From the NCBI GenBank assembly GCA_946414435.1, contig CAMKOM010000005.1, positions 99,886 through 163,885 of the forward strand: DNA of 64,000 bases. The letters are read 5' to 3'. The number at the start of each line of letters is the position of its first letter. The first letter of the stretch is position 1. Made by a program: the position numbers and the translations under genes. This DNA comes from an uncultured Bacteroidota bacterium. Its GTDB lineage: Bacteria > Bacteroidota > Bacteroidia > Bacteroidales > SZUA-534. This document shows, piece by piece, positions 45,563-55,188 of the stretch. Under the pieces are notes generated by a model. That model worked only from the letters and a program-made list of their open reading frames with translations. It did no database searches and was not told the origin of the DNA.

Positions 45563-46504
45563 CTAATAAGCAATTACTTTTTCATAAAAAGTCCCCAAAC
45601 CATTGTTAATCAACACTACAAGAACGCCTTTTCTTTTCAATGCTACACTCATTTGAGTACCAGGTTCGCAAACGTCACAATAGACAATTCTGCCATCAAC
45701 ATCGATTATTTTAATGACACTCGGTTCACAACTGCCGCGCGTATCGACAACAACGGCTTTATCGGATTGTGAGTAGAATATTTTCACTTCCAAAGCCTCA
45801 TTGTTAATCACATCAACTCGAAGCATAGAGTCCCACCAACGATAATATTCTTCCCAATCATACACATACAAACTGTCGCAAGCCTCTCTGCCATACTGAT
45901 AATGTCCAATTTCCTCATCTTCATAACAGCGCAATTCACCAAAAATTCCCGCGCCAAAATTGTCGGCTATACAATCCGCTCCAAACAATTGGGATGTTGT
46001 GCCTATCTTTTCTATGTAGTGATAATAGTTGGAGTAGGAATCAGCAGGAATAAGGTTAAACTGTTTCAACTCAGTCCCGTTTATGTTCAATGTTTTGATG
46101 GATTCTACCATTATGTGCCCATACAACATATCATCACCGCAATACTTGTTATCCGGATTGTAAATTTCCATTGTGTCGCCCACATTCAAACTGAAATTGT
46201 AAACAAGGTGAAATTTGCCATCAAGATAGAAAAACACGCTGTCGCCAGTCTGGTAAGCATAAACCGTGTCCCTTGGGAACACACCACCGTCGCTTTGGTG
46301 GTACTCCGAAATCAGGACTTTAACTTTTTTGCCATCGATAACTGCAGAATCGGTTACCGTGGTTTTTGTGAATCCCGTGTCGCCCCACATTGCTTCCAAA
46401 TTACCATAATACCACGTCGCTCCAATGGGTGCAAATTCAGTTTGCGCCTTAAGTGTCACTGTCGAAAAAATGGCTAAAACCGATAGTAATAATCTGATTT
46501 TCAT
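45563..46504 (-). CDS. secreted protein of unknown function with T9SS sorting domain
   Basis: 313 residues. Signal peptide MKIRLLLSVLAIFSTVTLKAQ. The body is not recognised: Tyr/Asp-rich, beta-strand-like (GDSVFFYLDGKFHLVYNFSL), with a few Cys. The last ~75 residues (VDTRGSCEPSVIKIIDVDGR onward, ending LGTFYEKVIAY) look like a type A T9SS sorting domain, so it should be exported and possibly surface-attached. It lies between prfB and its partial copy, which suggests it came in with, or was bracketed by, that duplication. Confidence 0.78.
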   Translation of the reverse strand: MKIRLLLSVLAIFSTVTLKAQTEFAPIGATWYYGNLEAMWGDTGFTKTTVTDSAVIDGKKVKVLISEYHQSDGGVFPRDTVYAYQTGDSVFFYLDGKFHLVYNFSLNVGDTMEIYNPDNKYCGDDMLYGHIMVESIKTLNINGTELKQFNLIPADSYSNYYHYIEKIGTTSQLFGADCIADNFGAGIFGELRCYEDEEIGHYQYGREACDSLYVYDWEEYYRWWDSMLRVDVINNEALEVKIFYSQSDKAVVVDTRGSCEPSVIKIIDVDGRIVYCDVCEPGTQMSVALKRKGVLVVLINNGLGTFYEKVIAY

Positions 46505-46543
46505 TCTATTATCTATTAACTTTGCCTTATACCTAAACTTACA

Positions 46544-47656
46544 TCACTCATCCCCAAACTCCATCAGATAAGCCTTGATGAAATCGTTCAGTTCGCCATC
46601 CAAAACGGCCTGCACGTTCGATGTCTCGTAGCCTGTGCGAACGTCCTTCACCAATTTGTAGGGATGCAGCACGTATGAGCGGATTTGCGAGCCCCACTCG
46701 ATTTTCTTCTTGCCGGCCTCAACTTTGTTGGTCTCGATGCGGCGTTTCTCTAGCTCTAGGTTGTAGAGTTGCGATTTGAGCAGTCGCAGGGCATTCTCGC
46801 GGTTTTTAGGTTGGTCGCGGGTTTCGGTGTTCTCGATTGAAATCTCGTCGTCCTCGCCTGTGATGGGGTTTTTGAACTTGTAGTGCAGGCGCACGCCCGA
46901 TTCCACCTTGTTCACATTCTGACCGCCAGCGCCGCTCGAGCGGAAGGTGTCCCACGACAGGTTGGCAGGGTTGATGTTCACCTCAATATCATCGTCGATG
47001 GATGGGGTTACAAACACCGACGAGAACGATGTCTGCCGCTTGCCTTGCGCGTTGAATGGCGAAATGCGCACCAGACGGTGTACGCCGTTCTCGCTCTTCA
47101 GGTATCCGTAGGCATAATCGCCCTCGAACTCTAGAGTGACGGTTTTCACGCCAGCCTCGTCGCCAGGCAGGAAGTTCTGCTCGCGCACTTTGTATCCGTT
47201 TTTCTCGCCCCAGCGGATATACATTCGCATCAGCATCTCGGTCCAGTCCTGGCTCTCGGTGCCTCCCGCGCCCGAGTTCAGTTTTACAATGGCGTTCATC
47301 TTGTCCTCCTCTTTGCGCAGCATATTGCGCGATTCGGCCGATTCTATCTTCTCAAGCGCCGTAGCGTATTGTGCATCGATTTCCTCCTCGGTGCTTTCGC
47401 CCATTTCGTAGAAGTCCATCAGCACCACAAGGTCGTCGACAGCCGATTTGGCCGTGTCGTAGCAGGCAATCCAGCTCTTGATGTCGTTTATTTTCTTCAA
47501 CTGCGCTTCGGCTTTTTTCGGGTCATCCCAGAAGTCGGGCGCCTGACTTTTCTGCTGCTCCTCGTCAAGCTCCACGCGGCGTGCGTCGATGTCGAGATGC
47601 TTGTGCAGCGCCTCAACACGGCTCACAAGGTCTTTTTGTTGTTCGGGTAGTACCAT
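46544..47656 (-). CDS. prfB: peptide chain release factor 2
   Basis: 370 residues. Recognises UGA and UAA stop codons. The SPF anticodon-like motif lies in RISPFNAQGK and the catalytic GGQ in SSGAGGQNVNKVESG (about 245-258). The frame runs unbroken from the ATG through KHLDIDARR, the place where many bacteria have an in-frame UGA and a programmed frameshift; here there is none. A decayed copy of its 3' end stands 1.1 kb downstream. Confidence 0.96.
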   Translation of the reverse strand: MVLPEQQKDLVSRVEALHKHLDIDARRVELDEEQQKSQAPDFWDDPKKAEAQLKKINDIKSWIACYDTAKSAVDDLVVLMDFYEMGESTEEEIDAQYATALEKIESAESRNMLRKEEDKMNAIVKLNSGAGGTESQDWTEMLMRMYIRWGEKNGYKVREQNFLPGDEAGVKTVTLEFEGDYAYGYLKSENGVHRLVRISPFNAQGKRQTSFSSVFVTPSIDDDIEVNINPANLSWDTFRSSGAGGQNVNKVESGVRLHYKFKNPITGEDDEISIENTETRDQPKNRENALRLLKSQLYNLELEKRRIETNKVEAGKKKIEWGSQIRSYVLHPYKLVKDVRTGYETSNVQAVLDGELNDFIKAYLMEFGDE

Positions 47657-47787
47657 TATATTTTTGTTTAATTGTTTAATCGGTGAATCGTTTAGTTTTG
47701 GACTTCAGACTACAGACAACAGACTACAGTCAGTTTCGAACAGTCCTTTCATTTAACTCCTAATTCCTAAATCCTAAATCCTAACTA
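47657..47787 (-). repeat. composite spacer between rodA and prfB
   Basis: In the gene direction: TTAGGATTTAGGATTTAGGA plus AATTAGGAGTTA after the rodA stop, then GTAGTCTGTTGTCTGTAGTC (47700-47730), then AAACGATTCACCGATTAAAC and AATTAAACAAAAA before the prfB ATG. The final leader is almost the same as the one before cysS. Confidence 0.6.
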
Positions 47788-49212
47788 TCACGTAATAAGT
47801 TCCATTCGGTTGCAATCCAACTTCAGGAAGATGAACAGCAGCATTGTGAAGCCCCAAAGTGACGAGCCGCCGTAGCTGAAGAATGGCAACGGAATACCGA
47901 TAACGGGCATCAGGCCGATGGTCATTCCAATGTTGACCACAATGTGGAAGAAGAATATTGACGCCACGCAGTAGCCGTAGATGCGGCTGAACTTCGATTT
48001 CTGCCGCTCGGCCAGTATCAGCAGGCGCACAAGCAGCGTCAGGAACAGCAGCAGCAGCACGGTGCTACCCACAAAGCCCCATTCCTCGCCGATGGTGCAG
48101 AAGATGAAATCGGTGCTCTGTTCGGGCACGAATTTGAACTTGGTTTGCGTGCCTTGCAGATAGCCTTTGCCCGAAAATCCACCCGACCCGATGGCAATCA
48201 TCGATTGGTTGACATTGTAGCCCGCACCCTGTAAATCGACCTCAATACCAAGCAGATGGTTGATACGTGCGCGTTGGTGCGGTGCCAGAACGTTATCGAA
48301 GAAATATCCGACCGAAAAAGCAAATCCGATGGACGCCACGGCGATGCCGATGATGGCTGCAATCTTGCCCAGACGGTGGCGGTAGGTGTAGGCCAGGAAG
48401 AACGGAATAGCTATCCCGAACCCGAAGAGTAGCGGCACGTACTTCGGCCAGTCGGGAACCAGCCATTGGCACACCGCGTAGGCTGCTGCCGTGCCCACAA
48501 TCACCGCCAGAATACCAATGCCCAGCTCTTTCGGCTTATCGCGGAAAACATAGAATGCGCCAAACGCTAGGACCTCTATCACAATGATTATCACGTGCAT
48601 CTCATACAGAAGCGACAATAGGAAAAGCAGCGCCATCAGCAGACCAAGCACAAAAATCAACGGCTTCATCCCTTCACGGAAGTAGGCAATCATCAGCGCG
48701 GCAAAAACTAGCGCCGAACCAGTGTCGTTTTGCAACAAGATGAACACCGACGGCAGGAAGCAGATGCAGCACACAATCATCATCGATTTGAATCCGTCGG
48801 GCTTGAAGTGGTAGCGCGACATATATTTGGCAAGTGTGAGCGATGCTGCGATTTTGGCAAACTCGGCTGGCTGCACTTGAACCGGCCCTATAACAATCCA
48901 CGATTTGGCGCCGTTCACCGTCGAGCCGAACAGCAGAACGCCCAGCAGCGTCACCATTAGCGTGACATAGATGATTTCAGCGAAAGTTGAATAGAACTTA
49001 CTGTCTATCAGCAACATTGTTATAGCAATGAGCACCGCCGCGCCAATCCACATCATTTGGCGGCCGTAGCGTGTGGCGAGGCTGAAACTGATGTTGTCGG
49101 GCGAATACGACGCCGAGAAGATGTTTATCCATCCCAAGGTGACCAGCACCAGGTACAGAATCACCGTGAACCAGTCGATGTTTTGTAATATGCTGCTACC
49201 TCGTTGTTCCAT
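47788..49212 (-). CDS. rodA: rod-shape SEDS glycosyltransferase RodA
   Basis: 474 residues with about ten membrane helices. Polymerises peptidoglycan glycan strands with PBP2. SEDS signatures: NGAKSWIVIGPVQVQPAEFAK, NDTGSALVFAALMIAYF and the C-terminal GLMPVIGIPLPFFSYGGSSL. An extra-long region in the middle (~190-260) is typical of the phylum. Its start overlaps the end of mrdA by 17 bases. Confidence 0.95.
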   Translation of the reverse strand: MEQRGSSILQNIDWFTVILYLVLVTLGWINIFSASYSPDNISFSLATRYGRQMMWIGAAVLIAITMLLIDSKFYSTFAEIIYVTLMVTLLGVLLFGSTVNGAKSWIVIGPVQVQPAEFAKIAASLTLAKYMSRYHFKPDGFKSMMIVCCICFLPSVFILLQNDTGSALVFAALMIAYFREGMKPLIFVLGLLMALLFLLSLLYEMHVIIIVIEVLAFGAFYVFRDKPKELGIGILAVIVGTAAAYAVCQWLVPDWPKYVPLLFGFGIAIPFFLAYTYRHRLGKIAAIIGIAVASIGFAFSVGYFFDNVLAPHQRARINHLLGIEVDLQGAGYNVNQSMIAIGSGGFSGKGYLQGTQTKFKFVPEQSTDFIFCTIGEEWGFVGSTVLLLLFLTLLVRLLILAERQKSKFSRIYGYCVASIFFFHIVVNIGMTIGLMPVIGIPLPFFSYGGSSLWGFTMLLFIFLKLDCNRMELIT

Positions 49213-51031
49213 TGATTAAGTCCATTTGTAACATTCTGTTTTCGAGCCAGGACCGCGTGACGGCGCCAGTAAGGTAGCGCTCAATCATCAGGCTTGCTAT
49301 TGGCGCCGCGTACGAAGCGCCGAAGCCTGCGTTCTCGACATATACGGCGATGGCAATCTGAGGATTCTCGCGCGGGGCGAAGGCCATAAAAATAGAATGG
49401 TCCTTGCCGTGCGGGTTCTCGGCCGTGCCCGTCTTGCCGCAGACATCGATGTCCTTGATGGCTGCCACGCCAGCCGTGCCGCCCGTAGGCGAGTTAACAG
49501 CGCGGTACATTCCCTCGATAACCAGCGGGAAATATGTTGTGTCGATGTCGGTATAATGCGGTTCGCGGAAAGCGTCCAGAAAACTGTTGTCGCCCTCTCG
49601 GATCTCTTTCACCACGTGCGGCGTGAAGTAGTGGCCGCGGTTAGCGATGGTCGATGCCAGATTGGCCATCTGCAGCGGTGTGAGTAGCAGCTCGCCTTGT
49701 CCGATTGAGTTCGACACAATATAGAGCGATTTCAGCCGCCCCTTGCCGTACGTACGGTTGTAGAAACTCAATGTTGGCACGTAGCCCGCCACCTCGTATG
49801 GCAGGTCAACGCCGAGCTTCGAGCCAAAGCCGAATGATGTGGCGTGGTTGCGCCAGACGTTGAAGGCGCTGTCAATGGTCTGATATTTCGGATTGTCGAG
49901 CAGTGCGCGGTATTCGGCAGCGAAATAAGCGTTGCACGAGTGCTGCAGAGCCTCAACCACATTCAGTGGCGATGTGTGGCCGTGGCAGCCCATATGGAAG
50001 CGGCCCACAGTGTAGCCGTAGTGGCAGGGGTAGTAAGTATATATTCCGTTGATGATTCCCTCTTGAAGGCCGATGAGCGCGTTCACCGTCTTGAATGTCG
50101 AGCCAGGCGGGTAGCGTGCCTGCAGCGGGCGGCAGAAGAGCGGGTTCAGCGAGTCGGCGCGCAGCTGCTTGTAGTTGGCCGAGCGTTCACGCCCCACCAG
50201 CAGCCCAGGGTCGTATGTCGGTGCCGACACAATGGCAAGAATCTCGCCCGTCGACGGTTCGAGAGCCACAATAGAGCCAATCTTGTTCTGCATCAGACGC
50301 TCGCCGTACTCTTGCAGCCGGGCGTCGAGCGTGAGAGTTATGTCGTGGCCGTTGACAGCCAGAGTGTCGTAAATGCCGTTTTTGTATTGCCCCTTGATGC
50401 GGTTGTGCACGTCCACCATAAAAATCTCGACACCCTTGCGGCCGCGCAACTGTTCCTCATACATCCGCTCGATTCCGCTGATGCCGATATAGTCGCCCGA
50501 TTTGTAGTAATCGTCGTTCTGCGCCGTCTTGTCATCAACCTCGCCCACGTAGCCGAAGGTGTGCGCTGCAATGTTCTGCGGATAGATTCGCAGGCTTCGC
50601 GTTTGGGCGTAAAAACCTTTAAACTGATAGAGATTTTCTTGGAAAGCCCCGTACTGCTCGGCCGAAATCTGCTCAAGGAATGTCGACGGCTTGTAGTACG
50701 AGTATCGTTTCGCTTTGCGCAGACGCTTGTCAACCTGTGCTTTATCGATATCGAGCAGTTGGCAGAACAGCGCCGTGTCGAACTCGTGCAGCTGATTGGG
50801 TGTCACCATCAGGTCGTAGGCCGCCTGATTGTGCACCAGCAGAACGCCGTTTCGGTCGTACATCAGTCCGCGCGCGGGATACTGCGTCACATAGCGCAGC
50901 ACGTTGTTCGACGCCGACATCTTGTACGACTCGTTCACAACCTGCAGGTAGAAAAGCCGCCCGATATAGACGAAAATAATAAGCGCGAACAATCCGCCTA
51001 TCACGTAGCACCGTTGACGGAAAGGGTTCAT
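49196..51031 (-). CDS. mrdA: penicillin-binding protein 2, transpeptidase
   Basis: 611 residues. One N-terminal membrane anchor (YVIGGLFALIIFVYIGRLFY), a pedestal domain beginning PARGLMYDRNGVLLVHN, and the transpeptidase with SxxK in PPGSTFKTVNA, SxN in QHSCNAYFAA and KTG in VCGKTGTAEN. Cross-links the side wall with RodA. Overlaps mreD by 4 bases (ATGA). Confidence 0.96.
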   Translation of the reverse strand: MNPFRQRCYVIGGLFALIIFVYIGRLFYLQVVNESYKMSASNNVLRYVTQYPARGLMYDRNGVLLVHNQAAYDLMVTPNQLHEFDTALFCQLLDIDKAQVDKRLRKAKRYSYYKPSTFLEQISAEQYGAFQENLYQFKGFYAQTRSLRIYPQNIAAHTFGYVGEVDDKTAQNDDYYKSGDYIGISGIERMYEEQLRGRKGVEIFMVDVHNRIKGQYKNGIYDTLAVNGHDITLTLDARLQEYGERLMQNKIGSIVALEPSTGEILAIVSAPTYDPGLLVGRERSANYKQLRADSLNPLFCRPLQARYPPGSTFKTVNALIGLQEGIINGIYTYYPCHYGYTVGRFHMGCHGHTSPLNVVEALQHSCNAYFAAEYRALLDNPKYQTIDSAFNVWRNHATSFGFGSKLGVDLPYEVAGYVPTLSFYNRTYGKGRLKSLYIVSNSIGQGELLLTPLQMANLASTIANRGHYFTPHVVKEIREGDNSFLDAFREPHYTDIDTTYFPLVIEGMYRAVNSPTGGTAGVAAIKDIDVCGKTGTAENPHGKDHSIFMAFAPRENPQIAIAVYVENAGFGASYAAPIASLMIERYLTGAVTRSWLENRMLQMDLINGTTR

Positions 51032-51540
51032 TTGTTGTTACGTGTGAACAGAAATTGACTTAAAACAATTAGAATCATTGTAAAGACGATACTCAACAGC
51101 GCACGCCACAAAATCAGGTGCAGACTGCTGAATTTGAACGCCTCAACCATAAATAGCGACACATGATGAACGATCACCATCACCAGGCAGTATTTGAGGA
51201 ACCAGCCCGTGCCGAATAGGCGGATGTTGGGCGTGTCGGTCGGCTCGACAGTCTCGCGCGGCATAAGCGACGAGAGCAGATACGGCCTCACGAATCCTGC
51301 AAAAACCGTTGCCGACGTGTGGATGCCAGGCGAGTTGCAGAACATATCGATGCTGATGCCCAGCACAAACGAGAGCACCAGCGTCAGCCAGCCAGGTGTG
51401 CCCACGGGCAGAAGAATGATAAACAGAATGTAGATGTACGGGTTGATGAAGCCGCCCAGTTGCACTTGGTTCAGAACGCCCACCTGAAGCAGCACCAGTA
51501 CCACGAACAATATAATATTTTTAACCAGCACGTTATTCAT
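51028..51540 (-). CDS. mreD: rod-shape-determining protein MreD
   Basis: 170 residues, hydrophobic with 5-6 membrane helices (NIILFVVLVLLQVGVLNQVQ, then INPYIYILFIILLPVG), as expected for MreD, a membrane link in the elongasome. Sequence is weakly conserved in the family, so the assignment rests mainly on its place between mreC (8-base overlap) and mrdA. Confidence 0.88.
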   Translation of the reverse strand: MNNVLVKNIILFVVLVLLQVGVLNQVQLGGFINPYIYILFIILLPVGTPGWLTLVLSFVLGISIDMFCNSPGIHTSATVFAGFVRPYLLSSLMPRETVEPTDTPNIRLFGTGWFLKYCLVMVIVHHVSLFMVEAFKFSSLHLILWRALLSIVFTMILIVLSQFLFTRNNK

Positions 51541-52363
51541 TTTCAGCCCTTTCCTGTAATTCCAACTGTTCCTTTTTCAGCAAGTTGCGCACCACCTGCA
51601 CGTTCGACAGTCGCTTGAAATCGACCGATAGCCGAACGCTTGCCGACATAAAGCCGTTCACGCCGTGGGCCGTTACAGATTCAACATTGCCAATCATCAC
51701 CCCTTTCGGGAAAATGGTTGAGTAGCCGCTTGTTATCACCACATCGCCATTGCTAACCTTGATGTGGCCAGGCAAGTCCTCAAGGTTGGCAATGCGGTAG
51801 TCGCCGCCTTCCCAGCCCAGCGAGCCAAAGTAGCCGCTCTTCTCGAGCATTGCGCTGATTTTCAAGTTTTGGTTCAGCAGGCTGATGACCGACGAGAAAT
51901 TGGGCGACACAGCCTTCACCACGCCCACCGCGCCCATTGCCGACACCACAGCCATTCCTGGCTCAACGCCGTGCTTGCTGCCGATGTCGAGTGTCAGAAA
52001 GTTGTTGGCGCTCTTCACCGAGTTGCTGATGACGCGGCACGGCAGATACTCATACTGCTGCGTGTAAACCGAGTCGAAAGCCGTTTGCGCGGCCAGCGTG
52101 TCGATTTTCGAACTTTCGGGCATCATTGTGCGCAGCCGCGCCAGTTCGTCGTTCAGTTCCTGATTGCGTTGGTTCAGGCTCAAATAGTTGTTCACCGTCG
52201 AAAAAACGCTGTTCACCTGCCCCGCCACCGCTGCCGACGAGTTGATGAAACTCGTGTGTTGGTAACTGTTGTAGCGCACAACCATCACAAACGACACGCT
52301 CTCAAGCAGTATGAAGAGCAGCACGTAATGGTTTCGCAATATGAACAGAATCAGGTTTTTCAT
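51533..52363 (-). CDS. mreC: rod-shape-determining protein MreC
   Basis: 276 residues: one N-terminal helix (HYVLLFILLESVSFVMVVRY), a coiled-coil stretch (about 58-90) and the periplasmic beta domain with FLTLDIGSKHGVEPGMAVVS, GAVGVVKAVSPNFSSVISLL and NGDVVITSGYSTIFPKGVMI. Scaffold between cytoskeletal MreB and the synthases. A terminator lies between it and mreB. Confidence 0.95.
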   Translation of the reverse strand: MKNLILFILRNHYVLLFILLESVSFVMVVRYNSYQHTSFINSSAAVAGQVNSVFSTVNNYLSLNQRNQELNDELARLRTMMPESSKIDTLAAQTAFDSVYTQQYEYLPCRVISNSVKSANNFLTLDIGSKHGVEPGMAVVSAMGAVGVVKAVSPNFSSVISLLNQNLKISAMLEKSGYFGSLGWEGGDYRIANLEDLPGHIKVSNGDVVITSGYSTIFPKGVMIGNVESVTAHGVNGFMSASVRLSVDFKRLSNVQVVRNLLKKEQLELQERAENE

Positions 52364-52449
52364 TTTTATTTGTCGTCAGACATCAGACATTAGTCTTTTT
52401 TTCAAAATGACCAAACCGTCTGTAGCCCGTTGTCTTTAGTCTGTAGTTC
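52364..52449 (-). repeat. spacer between mreB terminator and mreC with GTCTG arrays
   Basis: Holds the CAGAC/GTCTG type repeat in both orientations (CGTCAGACATCAGACATTAG and GTCTGTAGCCCGTTGTCTTT), related to the array of the other composite spacers. Confidence 0.5.
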
Positions 52450-52487
52450 AAAAAGATTGTGCCCATCAGAAACCGACAGGCACAATC
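52450..52487 (-). terminator. terminator after mreB
   Basis: On the minus strand GATTGTGCC pairs with GGCACAATC around a 15-base loop and is followed by TTTTTG, 5 bases after the mreB stop. It implies that mreB is transcribed partly apart from mreCD-mrdA-rodA. Confidence 0.75.
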
Positions 52488-52492
52488 GCTAA

Positions 52493-53518
52493 TTATTTAA
52501 TCAAGAATTTGAATCGGTGCGAGTTTTTCAGCGCGATGCCTGTGCCGCGTGCCACGCAGTGCAGCGGGTCTTCGGCAACGTGGAAAGGAATCTTCGTCTT
52601 CTCGGTCAGACGCTTGTCGAGTCCGCGCAGCAGTGCGCCGCCGCCAGCAAGGAAGATACCCTTGCGGTAGATGTCGGCGTACAACTCGGGCGGCGTGTGC
52701 TCGAGCGTTGCCAGAATGGCCGTCTCAATCTTGCTGATAGAGCGGTCAAGGCAGTGAGCGATTTCCTGATACGAGATTGGAATCTCAATCGGCAGGGCCG
52801 TCATTTGGTGCGGTCCGCGAACCAGGTAGTCTGCGGGTGGCTCGTCCAAATCGGGCAGCGCCGAGCCAACCTTGATTTTGATGTCCTCGGCTGTGCGCTC
52901 ACCAATCTTAATATTGTGCTGATGGCGCATATACTCGCGGATGTCTTCCGTGAACTCATCGCCAGCAATGCGGATTGACTCGTTAGACACGATGCCGCCC
53001 AGCGAGATGACAGCAATCTCAGTGGTACCACCGCCTATATCGACAACCATATGGCCCTCGGGCGCCTCAACATCAACACCCATACCAAGTGCGGCGGCCA
53101 TCGGCTCGTAAATCATCAGCACCTCGCGGCCACCAGCGTGTTCCGACGAGTCGCGCACAGCGCGCAGCTCAACCTCGGTTGAGCCCGACGGCACGCAGAT
53201 AACGATTTTCAAGGCAGGCGAGAACAGTTGTGTTTTTTTCTGATTCACCATTCTAATAAGGCCGCGAATCATCTTCTCGGCGGCGTCGAAGTCGGCAATC
53301 ACACCATCGCGCAGCGGGCGGATGGTTTTGATGTGCTCGTGGGTTTTGCCGTGCATCATTCGCGCCTTCTCGCCAATGGCAATCACCTTTTGCGTGTTGG
53401 TGTCGACGGCTACAATCGAAGGCTCGTCAACCACAATCTTGTCGTTATGGATGATGATTGAGTTGGCGGTGCCAAGGTCAATTGCAAGTTCTTGTGTTAA
53501 AAACGAAAACAATCCCAT
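52493..53518 (-). CDS. mreB: rod-shape-determining actin MreB
   Basis: 341 residues, family length. Actin-fold ATPase filaments that guide side-wall synthesis. Phosphate-1 loop LAIDLGTANSIIIHNDKIVV, phosphate-2 MVVDIGGGTTEIAVISLGGI and adenosine loop FLAGGGALLRGLDKRL are intact. It starts 21 bases after purH, a common Bacteroidetes order. Confidence 0.97.
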   Translation of the reverse strand: MGLFSFLTQELAIDLGTANSIIIHNDKIVVDEPSIVAVDTNTQKVIAIGEKARMMHGKTHEHIKTIRPLRDGVIADFDAAEKMIRGLIRMVNQKKTQLFSPALKIVICVPSGSTEVELRAVRDSSEHAGGREVLMIYEPMAAALGMGVDVEAPEGHMVVDIGGGTTEIAVISLGGIVSNESIRIAGDEFTEDIREYMRHQHNIKIGERTAEDIKIKVGSALPDLDEPPADYLVRGPHQMTALPIEIPISYQEIAHCLDRSISKIETAILATLEHTPPELYADIYRKGIFLAGGGALLRGLDKRLTEKTKIPFHVAEDPLHCVARGTGIALKNSHRFKFLIK

Positions 53519-53539
53519 TGTTGTATATTTTTCTAAATT

Positions 53540-55123
53540 CTAATGTTTGAAATGTCTGATTCCTGTGAACACCATTGCGATGCCGTATTTGTTGCAGGCC
53601 TCGATAACCTCGGGGTCGTGGATGCTGCCTCCAGGTGTTACAATGTACTTGATGCCGAACTCGTTGCAGGCCTCAACGCTGTCGCTGAACGGGAAGAACG
53701 CGTCAGAGATGAGCACGCTCTCGCCGATTGAGCAGCCTTGTTTCAGGTTGAAGCGCGGCACTGTCAGGCGTTGCAGACTGTCGATGCGGTTGGGTTGACC
53801 CATTCCCGCGCCAGTGAGCCAGTACGACCCGTCGGCGGCTTGCGAAACAAGCGCCATTGAGTTGCTCTTCAGGTATTTGCAGGCTTGTGTACCGAATTTT
53901 GCAAGGTCAATCTGCTTGTCGGTGAACTTGCAGTCGGTAACAGGTTTGTATTCTTTATCCATACCCTCGTCCTCGTCCTGAACCAGCAGGCCGCCGTTCA
54001 CCGAGCGGTACATTTTCTCGCCAGTGATTGTCGGCTTGACAGGTGTTACCAGCACGCGCAGGTTCTTCTTCTTTGCCAGAACTTCTTTTGCCTCTTCGGT
54101 GTACGACGGGGCAATGATTATCTCGATGAACTTGCCAGTGAACCATTCGGCAATCTGCTTGTCAACCTCGCAGGTGAAGCAGACAATGCCGCCGTAGGCG
54201 CTCACAGGGTCGCCCGCCCAGGCCAGTTCCAATGCCTTCATCGGACTGTCGGCCACGGCCAAACCGCAGGGGTTCAGGTGCTTAACAACTGCCACGCCAA
54301 CCTTGTTCTTGATGTTGTCAACAGCGTTGTAGGCGTCGCTTGCGGCCTTCCAGGCAGCGTCGGCGTCGAGCATATTGTTATACGAAATCTCTTTGCCCTG
54401 CAAGCAAGGTGAACCTGCCAGCGTGTGCTCGAGATTGGTGTTTTTGAACGGATAGAAGACGGCTTTTTGGTGCGGGTTCTCGCCGTAGCGAAGCACCTTT
54501 CCGCCAGTCAGGCTGATTTTTTCCGACTCTTCGTTGTCTTTGTTGAAGTAGTTGAAGATGGCCGAGTCGTAGTGCGACGATGTGTCGAAAGCCTTGCGTG
54601 CGAACTCGCGGCGCTGATCAAGCGTTGTCTCGGCGCCCTGTTTCTGCAGGATTTCGAGCAACTCGCCGTATTGTTCACGCGAACTTACGATAACCACGTC
54701 TTTGAAATTCTTTGCCGCAGCGCGGATGAGCGATATGCCGCCAATGTCAATCTTCTCGATGATGTCGGCTTCGGGTGCGCCGCTTGCCACGGTCTGCTCA
54801 AACGGGTAAAGGTCCACAATCACCAGGTCGATGTTGTCAATCTCGTACTGCTTCATCTGCTCGTTGTCCTGCGCATTATCGCGACGGCCCAGAATGCCGC
54901 CGAAAATCTTCGGGTGCAGCGTCTTCACGCGTCCGCCCAAAATCGATGGGTATGTTGTGAGTGACTCAACGGTCTGCACATTCACGCCCAGTTTTTTGAT
55001 GAAATCGTAGGTTCCGCCAGTCGAGATGAGATTAACGCCCAGTTTGTCGAGTTCCTTCACAATCGGTTCCAACTGGTCTTTGTAAAAAACCGATATGAGT
55101 GCATTTTTAATTTTTGTTGCCAT
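53540..55123 (-). CDS. purH: bifunctional AICAR transformylase / IMP cyclohydrolase
   Basis: 527 residues from the ATG at 55123; the longer frame to 55213 was rejected because it lacks family similarity and reads over the -7 box. Catalyses the last two steps of IMP synthesis. The N-terminal MGS-like cyclohydrolase domain has LISTGGTYDFIKKLGV and LGGRVKTLHPKIFGGIL. The C-terminal transformylase domain has the catalytic Lys-His in VVKHLNPCGLA, and YGENPHQKAVFYP lies between. Confidence 0.96.
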   Translation of the reverse strand: MATKIKNALISVFYKDQLEPIVKELDKLGVNLISTGGTYDFIKKLGVNVQTVESLTTYPSILGGRVKTLHPKIFGGILGRRDNAQDNEQMKQYEIDNIDLVIVDLYPFEQTVASGAPEADIIEKIDIGGISLIRAAAKNFKDVVIVSSREQYGELLEILQKQGAETTLDQRREFARKAFDTSSHYDSAIFNYFNKDNEESEKISLTGGKVLRYGENPHQKAVFYPFKNTNLEHTLAGSPCLQGKEISYNNMLDADAAWKAASDAYNAVDNIKNKVGVAVVKHLNPCGLAVADSPMKALELAWAGDPVSAYGGIVCFTCEVDKQIAEWFTGKFIEIIIAPSYTEEAKEVLAKKKNLRVLVTPVKPTITGEKMYRSVNGGLLVQDEDEGMDKEYKPVTDCKFTDKQIDLAKFGTQACKYLKSNSMALVSQAADGSYWLTGAGMGQPNRIDSLQRLTVPRFNLKQGCSIGESVLISDAFFPFSDSVEACNEFGIKYIVTPGGSIHDPEVIEACNKYGIAMVFTGIRHFKH

Positions 55124-55188
55124 CAACAATTCGTTTAAACTTGATAATAAGTAAGATGCGACGAAAAACACTCCGCCACTCCAACGCA

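Noticed and set aside
46544..47656. Programmed frameshift in prfB
   Set aside because: The frame is continuous through the usual site (KHLDIDARR); no in-frame TGA is present.
49844..51058. 404-residue open frame on the plus strand
   Set aside because: It is antisense to mrdA, has no recognisable domain, and arises from the codon use of the real gene. Similar long shadows at 31105-31935 and 17965-18624 were dropped for the same reason.
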